A stretch of 64,000 bases of DNA, from the NCBI GenBank assembly GCA_963618015.1, contig CAVEQS010000007.1, forward strand, positions 1 through 64,000, read 5' to 3'. This DNA is from Apopatocola sp963618015. Its GTDB lineage: Bacteria; Bacillota; Clostridia; Oscillospirales; Oscillospiraceae. Within the stretch, counting starts at the first letter, position 1. Every line of letters begins with the position of its first letter. A program made the position numbers and the translations under genes. The notes beneath the pieces were generated by a model, which saw only the letters and a program-made list of their open reading frames with translations, was not told where the DNA came from and made no database searches. Below are positions 59,412 to 64,000 of this stretch, piece by piece.

Positions 59412-61615
59412 CAGAGCGCCTCCGCAAACGCTGTGAGCGCGGCGTTGAGCGCGGCTCTGGTATCATCGTCGAGCTTTTTGCCGGTTTTGAGCGTTTCGGT
59501 GAGAGCCGGCTCCTTCGTGATGAACCACGAGAAGAGCTGGGAGGAAAAGTCGTTGAGATTGTCCGCTTCCACCTTGTCGGCATAGCCGCCGGACACGGCG
59601 AAGATGAGCAGCGCCTGCTGCCAGTCGGGCAGGGGAGAGAAGCGATCCTGCCGGAGAGCGGCCATCATTTTGGCGCCCGCGGCAAGCGTTTTGCGCGTTG
59701 TCTCGTCCAGATCGGAGCCAAACTGCGTAAAGGAGGCGAGCTCGCGGTACTGGGCAAGACCGGTGCGCAGCGAGGAGGCGACCTGCTTCATGAGCTTCGT
59801 CTGCGCCGCGCCGCCGACACGCGATACCGAGAGACCGACGTTGACTGCCGGGCGCTGGCCTTCGTTGAAGAGGTCGGCTTCGAGGAAGATCTGGCCGTCG
59901 GTGATGGAAATGACGTTCGTGGGGATGTAGGCGGAAATGTCGCCCGCCTGCGTCTCGATGACGGGCAGCGCCGTGACGCTGCCGCCGCCGGCCTCGGCAT
60001 TGATGCGCGCGGCGCGTTCGAGCAGACGGGAATGCAGATAGAAGATGTCGCCGGGGTACGCTTCGCGCCCGGACGGGCGGTGCAGCAGCAGCGAAATTTC
60101 ACGGTAGGCAACGGCGTGCTTGGAGAGATCGTCGTATACGATCAGCACGTCGCGTCCCTTGTACATAAAGTACTCGCTCATCGCCGCGCCGGCAAACGGC
60201 GCGATGTACTGAAGCGACGCGGAATCGGACGCCGTGGCGCACACGATGGTCGTGTACTCCATCGCGCCCGCGGCTTCGAGCCGCGCAGCGATCTCTGCCA
60301 CCGTGGCGCGCTTCTGGCCGATGGCGACATAAATGCAGAGCACATTCTGTCCCTTCTGGGCGAGAATGGCGTCGATGGCGATGGCGGTCTTGCCGGTCTG
60401 ACGATCGCCGATGATGAGCTCACGCTGGCCGCGGCCAATGGGAACGAGCGCGTCGATCGCCTTGATGCCGGTGTGCAGCGGCACGGAGACCGACTGCCGG
60501 TCAGGAATGGCGGGAGCCTGGAATTCGATGGGGCGTGTTTCGGTGCTCCAGATGCGGCCCTTACCGTCGATGGGCTTGCCGAGCGCGTCCACGACACGGC
60601 CAAGCATTTCCTCGCCGACGGGGACGCTCGCCATCTTGTTCAGACGGCGCACGCGGCTGTAGCTGTCCACGTGGTCGTAGCGGCCGAAGATGATGCAGCC
60701 GACGCGGTCGGCCTGAATGTCCATGACCATGCCGCGCTCACCGTTGACGAATTCGACCAGCTCGCCGTACATGATGTCGGCGAGACCGTCCATCCAGCAG
60801 ATGCCGTCCGACACGCTGAGCACGCGGCCGACCTGAAACACGTCGATGCCGAGCTTCATGTGATGCACGGCGTCGAGCATGCCGGCGCGGATGGATTCCG
60901 CGTCCGTTTCGGTCAGAGGCCGGTCGTTGAGCGCCTTGCCGAGACGGTAAAGCTTGTTGGAGATGGTATAGTCGTAGATCGTGTCGCCGATCCGGAGCTC
61001 GAGCCCGCCAATCAGCGATTCCCGCTGGCGCACCCAGTAGGAAATATCTCCACCGGCGGTGGCAACGAGCGCCTCCGTCCTCTCGCGCACCTTTTCAACG
61101 ATTTCGTCGGGAAGCGGCGCGGCGGAGGTGAGCGTTACATACAGCACGCCCTTGCGCGAAAGATAGGAAACGTCGCCGGGCGTCAAATGGATCTGCGCGA
61201 GGATCTGCTCTACCGCCTCGTTCTGGCGGGCGAGCTTGGAGGCCTGATACTCCTCCGAGCGCATGTGCTGCTCGGCGAGAGAGAGAACCTGCTCGATGAT
61301 CCGCGCGCGGGTCGCAAAGAGCATTTCACGGCGCTGATCGGCGGCCTGTGCCTCATACTGCGTCTCGATCTCGGCGAGAGCGGCCTTTTCGGCGTTTTTT
61401 TCCGCGGCAAGCTGAGAGCGCAGCGCCGTATCGTCCGGCGCGGCACTCTCCGGGAGCGCTTCGGGGGTGAACGGCGCTTCTGCCTCGTCCAGCTCCCGCG
61501 CGATCTTCTCCCGGCGGGAACGGAAGATCTTCACGATGGATTTCCGCCCGACGAGATAAATGAGCCCCGCAAGGATCAGAAGATTGATAATGGCATATAC
61601 AAAACGCATAATCAT
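59411..61615 (-). CDS. atpFHA: ATP synthase b'-delta-alpha triple fusion protein
   Basis: 734 residues in one uninterrupted frame. Residues 4-22 are a membrane segment followed by a charged coiled coil to about 135, as in subunit b. Residues 145-230 match the C-terminal domain of delta, ending in S-L-I-G-G-L-E-L-R-I-G-D and a helix. From about 256 a complete alpha subunit runs to the end: P-loop G-D-R-Q-T-G-K-T (403-410), S-V-S-R-V-G-G-A-A-Q with the arginine finger (Arg599). The N-terminal six-helix part of delta and the alpha N-terminal helix are missing. The start overlaps atpF (ATGA). No separate delta or alpha gene is in the operon. Mycobacteria have a b-delta fusion; I know of no b-delta-alpha fusion. 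Confidence 0.9.
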   Translation of the reverse strand: MIMRFVYAIINLLILAGLIYLVGRKSIVKIFRSRREKIARELDEAEAPFTPEALPESAAPDDTALRSQLAAEKNAEKAALAEIETQYEAQAADQRREMLFATRARIIEQVLSLAEQHMRSEEYQASKLARQNEAVEQILAQIHLTPGDVSYLSRKGVLYVTLTSAAPLPDEIVEKVRERTEALVATAGGDISYWVRQRESLIGGLELRIGDTIYDYTISNKLYRLGKALNDRPLTETDAESIRAGMLDAVHHMKLGIDVFQVGRVLSVSDGICWMDGLADIMYGELVEFVNGERGMVMDIQADRVGCIIFGRYDHVDSYSRVRRLNKMASVPVGEEMLGRVVDALGKPIDGKGRIWSTETRPIEFQAPAIPDRQSVSVPLHTGIKAIDALVPIGRGQRELIIGDRQTGKTAIAIDAILAQKGQNVLCIYVAIGQKRATVAEIAARLEAAGAMEYTTIVCATASDSASLQYIAPFAGAAMSEYFMYKGRDVLIVYDDLSKHAVAYREISLLLHRPSGREAYPGDIFYLHSRLLERAARINAEAGGGSVTALPVIETQAGDISAYIPTNVISITDGQIFLEADLFNEGQRPAVNVGLSVSRVGGAAQTKLMKQVASSLRTGLAQYRELASFTQFGSDLDETTRKTLAAGAKMMAALRQDRFSPLPDWQQALLIFAVSGGYADKVEADNLNDFSSQLFSWFITKEPALTETLKTGKKLDDDTRAALNAALTAFAEAL

Positions 61616-62142
61616 TTCGTCCTGTTCGTAGTAGCTTTCGTATGCTCGCTGGCGGTGAGATGCTCCATGTCGGCATAGGGCGCGGCGATCGTTTCCGCAT
61701 CCACGGCGGAGTGCTGATCATCCTGCCAATGCTGCAGATGGTTCACAAGATCCAGCGCCAGATCGGAGAGCTGCGGCTCCAGCTCGCGGGAGATGCGTTC
61801 GGATTCCTCGGCGAGTGCAGCGCGGTTTTCCTCGAGCCGCCGCGCGGCGTCGGCACGCTTTTCCGCCGTCTGGCGGAGAAGCTCCGCGTGCGCGTGCTCG
61901 ATCGCCTCGGCGCCGGACTGGCGCAGCTGCGCCTCCTGCGCGGCGCGCTCATCCAAAAGGCGGCGCGCCTCCGCTTCATGATCGGCGCGCGCCTGCTCCT
62001 TCGCTTTGCGCGCGGCCTCGATCTTCGCATTACGCGCATCCATAAAGGTCAGCATCGGCTGGAAGAGCAGTTTTTTCAAAATGAGCATCAGCGCGAGAAA
62101 GCATAGAACCGTCCATACGATGAGAGATGGTTCGATCGTCAT
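61612..62142 (-). CDS. atpF: ATP synthase subunit b
   Basis: 176 residues. One membrane helix (about 6-26) with K-K-L-L-F-Q-P-M-L at its end leads to a long, highly charged helix rich in Ala, Arg and Glu. It forms the peripheral stalk between Fo and F1. The next gene encodes a second b-like part inside the fusion protein, so the stalk would be built of two different b chains. The C-terminal 30 residues differ from the rest and are less helical. Confidence 0.93.
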   Translation of the reverse strand: MTIEPSLIVWTVLCFLALMLILKKLLFQPMLTFMDARNAKIEAARKAKEQARADHEAEARRLLDERAAQEAQLRQSGAEAIEHAHAELLRQTAEKRADAARRLEENRAALAEESERISRELEPQLSDLALDLVNHLQHWQDDQHSAVDAETIAAPYADMEHLTASEHTKATTNRTK

Positions 62143-62153
62143 GGCTCAGCCTC

Positions 62154-62384
62154 TCAGACCTTCGCGACGAGCATAAAGGCGATCAGCAGACCGTAAATGG
62201 TAAGAGCCTCCATCATGGCCATCGAGATGATGAGCGAGGAGCGGATATCGCCGGCAGCGTCAGGCTGGCGGGCGATGCTCTCCATGGCGGCGGCAGCGGT
62301 CTTGCCCTGTCCGAGCGCCGGGAAGATGGTGCTGACGGCGATGGAAAAAGCGGCGGCGAGAGCGATAATGGCGGAATCAGTCAT
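62154..62384 (-). CDS. atpE: ATP synthase subunit c
   Basis: 76 residues from the ATG at 62384 (AAGGAG nine bases upstream). Two membrane helices are joined by the loop A-R-Q-P-D. Glu59 is the ion-carrying residue; Gln26 and Tyr64 match sodium-site positions of Ilyobacter-type rings, but the Ser and Thr next to the Glu are Ala60 and Leu61. The first helix has Ala/Ser in place of the usual Gly series. The ion (H+ or Na+) therefore cannot be settled from sequence. Confidence 0.95.
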   Translation of the reverse strand: MTDSAIIALAAAFSIAVSTIFPALGQGKTAAAAMESIARQPDAAGDIRSSLIISMAMMEALTIYGLLIAFMLVAKV

Positions 62385-62436
62385 GGTAGTGTATCTCCTT
62401 AACAAAAAATATTCTTTGAAATAACAGGCACCGCGT

Positions 62437-63105
62437 TTATTCGGTGGCCTCCTGCAGATAAATGGAAACGAGCGTCGTGAAAACAATGGCCTGCAGCGCG
62501 CAGAAGAGCAGCGAGAGCACCATCATCACGATCGGCGCGCCGATGGGCAGCAGTTCATAGAGCTGCTCGGTGACGGTCTCTTCGCCGAAGATGTTGCCGA
62601 ACAGACGCAGCGCCAGCGAAGCGGGCTTGATGAACTCATCGAGAATGAGAAGCGGCAGCATGATCGCGATGGGGGAGACGAACCGCTTGAGATAGCCGAG
62701 GAACCCGTGCGCGTGAACGCTTGCGCCCTGCAGATAGAAGAACGTCACAATGCCGAGACCGAGCGTCACCGAAAGCGACGAGGTCGGGGCTTTCCAGTAG
62801 TCGGTCAGCCCGACGCCGGGGATGAGTCCGGAGTAGTTGCCGAAAATGATAAAAATGAAAAGCGAGCCGAGAAACAGGAAGTGCTTCCGGGACTCCTTCT
62901 TGCCGAGAATGCCGCCGAAGTAGTTATCCAGATACTCCACGCCGGTCTCGATCACGTTCTGGAACTTACCGGGCTTTTCGCGCATATGGCGCGTGGCGAG
63001 CAGCGAGATCACGGCAACGAGAGCCAGCACGACCCACATGCCGATCACCTCGCCGGTCACATCCAAAATTCCGAAAATCGGGATCACAACACGGGATTCA
63101 CCCAT
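62437..63105 (-). CDS. atpB: ATP synthase subunit a
   Basis: 222 residues from the ATG at 63105, which has GGGAGAAG upstream; the start overlaps the preceding gene by eight bases. Five membrane helices; the essential Arg is Arg167 in L-A-L-R-L-F-G-N-I-F-G, and the final helix pair holds L-Q-A-I-V-F. It forms the two half-channels beside the c-ring. Order a-c-b is standard. Confidence 0.96.
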   Translation of the reverse strand: MGESRVVIPIFGILDVTGEVIGMWVVLALVAVISLLATRHMREKPGKFQNVIETGVEYLDNYFGGILGKKESRKHFLFLGSLFIFIIFGNYSGLIPGVGLTDYWKAPTSSLSVTLGLGIVTFFYLQGASVHAHGFLGYLKRFVSPIAIMLPLLILDEFIKPASLALRLFGNIFGEETVTEQLYELLPIGAPIVMMVLSLLFCALQAIVFTTLVSIYLQEATE

Positions 63106-63430
63106 TTCGATCTTCTCCCTTCTTATCCGCGGCGGCGGATTTGGATTTTTTATCGTTATACCGTGCAAGAAGCACGGCAAAAAGCATGGAAGCGCCGGTC
63201 AGGCCGAGCGCCGCGCCGATGAGCGGCGCCGTAACGTCCCAGCCCCGGCTGCGCGAGACAAAGAAAACAAGCACAAGATAGCCGACGCTGAAAAGCTGCC
63301 GCACGGCGGAGAACGAAGCGTAGGCCGACGGTTTTTTCTTTAAGACCCGGGCGGAGAGCAGAGCGACGAGCCCGGAAACGAGGACGCCGCCCAAAAAGGT
63401 GAGCAGTCCCTGTACGATCGGTTGATCCAT
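63098..63430 (-). CDS. AtpI-like small membrane protein of the ATP synthase operon
   Basis: 110 residues with about four membrane segments and a charged tail. Its position as first gene, overlapping atpB by eight bases, is that of AtpI (UncI), which helps c-ring assembly or metal supply in other bacteria. Sequence similarity to AtpI is weak, so the name rests mainly on context. GAGGAAAA lies seven bases before the ATG. Confidence 0.7.
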   Translation of the reverse strand: MDQPIVQGLLTFLGGVLVSGLVALLSARVLKKKPSAYASFSAVRQLFSVGYLVLVFFVSRSRGWDVTAPLIGAALGLTGASMLFAVLLARYNDKKSKSAAADKKGEDRNG

Positions 63431-63462
63431 GCGTTTTTCCTCACATCTAAAGGCTAAATTGT

Positions 63463-63471
63463 ATTATAGCA
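63463..63471 (-). promoter_or_regulatory. Extended -10 promoter of the ATP synthase operon
   Basis: On the minus strand TG-C-TATAAT (63463-63471), 32 bases before the AtpI-like ATG; no convincing -35. Confidence 0.65.
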
Positions 63472-63525
63472 CGCTGAAAAAGAAAGAAAATAGCTAAAAC
63501 ATAAAAAGAACGTCAAGAAAAAGCG

Positions 63526-64000
63526 TCATTCTTCGCCATAAAGCAATACGAAGCTCTCGTAGTGATCCTCGGTATAATAGATGAGCCCGTCGTTGGAGTA
63601 AACGATGCGCTTTGCCCCGCGGGAGGAGGCGTGCAGCGTGTCGATATCACACTCGTGATACTCGCGTCCCGGTGCTTCCGGCAGGAGCCCTTCGTAGTTT
63701 CCGAACCGGTCGCCGCCGATGCATTTCCCGTCGGCATAGCTGTCCAGCCCGCCGCCGCTCCAGCCGAGAGCGCGGGCGTCCTTCTTGGTGATGAAGTTTT
63801 CCGGCAGATGGCCGTAGAGATGCAGATAGAGCGCCACGTCCTCCGCGGAGGTATACTCGCCGTCCTCACGGAGCGCGGCGGGGGAGGACTCGTCCGGCGA
63901 TTCCGGCGCGGCCGCCTCATCGGCAGCGGGCGCGGCGCCGCTTATGGGCGCGGCATCCGCCGCGGGAGCCGCGGAAGGAGCCACGGTATAGGACGGTGCG
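63526..64000 (-). CDS. Barnase-like extracellular ribonuclease (5' end outside window)
   Basis: The open frame runs off the right edge; at least 157 residues are visible. The first 45 are an Ala/Pro/Glu-rich linker. The rest is a barnase (ribonuclease N1/T1) domain: D-V-A-L-Y-L-H-L-Y-G-H-L-P-E-N-F-I-T-K, A-L-G-W, I-G-G-D and F-G-N-Y-E-G-L-L-P. The catalytic Glu is kept (codon 63652-63654, in Y-H-E-C-D-I), as are K-R-I-V-Y-S and the His of D-H-Y (63562-63564). Such enzymes are secreted and cleave RNA after G. No barstar-like inhibitor gene lies in the window; one may be beyond the edge. Confidence 0.88.
   Translation of the reverse strand, partial: APSYTVAPSAAPAADAAPISGAAPAADEAAAPESPDESSPAALREDGEYTSAEDVALYLHLYGHLPENFITKKDARALGWSGGGLDSYADGKCIGGDRFGNYEGLLPEAPGREYHECDIDTLHASSRGAKRIVYSNDGLIYYTEDHYESFVLLYGEE

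Noticed and set aside
60032..61678. Plus-strand frame opposite the ATP synthase fusion gene
   Set aside because: Antisense shadow; the opposite strand has complete alpha, delta and b features.
63487..63535. Terminator after the ribonuclease gene
   Set aside because: Only a weak 5-bp stem with a mismatch before a T-run on the minus strand; too weak to call.
1..64000. CRISPR arrays, tRNA or rRNA genes, insertion sequences, prophage genes
   Set aside because: Read for direct repeats, tRNA-like cloverleaves and transposase or integrase motifs; none found.

Overview
The window is gene-dense, of high G+C, and reads as a single chromosomal segment of a Gram-positive anaerobe. SecG, SpoVE/RodA-type wall genes, YtrA, PadR and DUF3048 proteins, AGGAGG-like ribosome-binding sites and many T-tailed hairpin terminators point to Clostridia, most likely an Oscillospiraceae-type gut commensal; that placement is inference from gene content and style. 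No tRNA, rRNA, CRISPR array, integrase or transposase was seen, and no gap between genes exceeds 300 bases.

Layout, left to right. (1) 1-6371: a HypA-like nickel/zinc chaperone behind an 882-residue iron-sulfur flavoprotein, RodA/FtsW, and divergently tsaE-tsaB-upp. (2) 6394-16108: a C45 acyltransferase/hydrolase, a LarA-family racemase and malic enzyme; then a GntR/FCD regulator, a 2-hydroxyacid dehydrogenase, a DRE-TIM (isopropylmalate/homocitrate-synthase-like) enzyme and a complete TRAP transporter, which together look like an uncharacterised organic-acid uptake and catabolism module. (3) 16218-25760: a small membrane protein, two tandem DUF3048 lipoproteins, SecG, a GtrA/GT2/anchored-protein/NAGPA surface cluster, a PadR-DUF1700-truncated DUF4097 operon, and ThiT under a TPP riboswitch. 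(4) 26109-32980: a degenerate ABC-permease fusion, YihY/BrkB, an M3-like lipoprotein peptidase, YdcF and a HAD phosphatase.

(5) 33012-42430 is a compact operon encoding every step from erythrose-4-phosphate plus PEP to phenylalanine and tyrosine: DAHP synthase, prephenate dehydrogenase, AroB, AroA, AroC, chorismate mutase-prephenate dehydratase, an AroE-AroK fusion, AroQ and an aminotransferase. It is preceded by a consensus promoter, a 17-codon reading frame containing F-R-Y-F-F, and a terminator with a plausible antiterminator, i.e. a Phe/Tyr leader-peptide attenuator. (6) 42485-56824: a Suv3-like helicase, a YtrA-type ABC operon with an operator dyad, asparaginase, GH2 and GH36-type glycosidases, an AI-2E family protein, YmdB, and an SbcD/SbcC-like (YhaO/YhaN) pair whose ATPase carries two membrane segments.

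(7) 56829-63430, minus strand, is an F-type ATP synthase operon in the order I-a-c-b-[b'-delta-alpha]-gamma-beta-epsilon. The most striking feature of the window is the 734-residue protein at 59411-61615: one uninterrupted frame joins a b-type membrane stalk, the C-terminal part of delta, and alpha. No separate delta or alpha gene is present here. Alpha is present three times and delta once in canonical enzymes, so this fusion raises a stoichiometry problem. Epsilon in the same operon lacks the C-terminal helical domain. (8) The right edge cuts a barnase-like ribonuclease gene.
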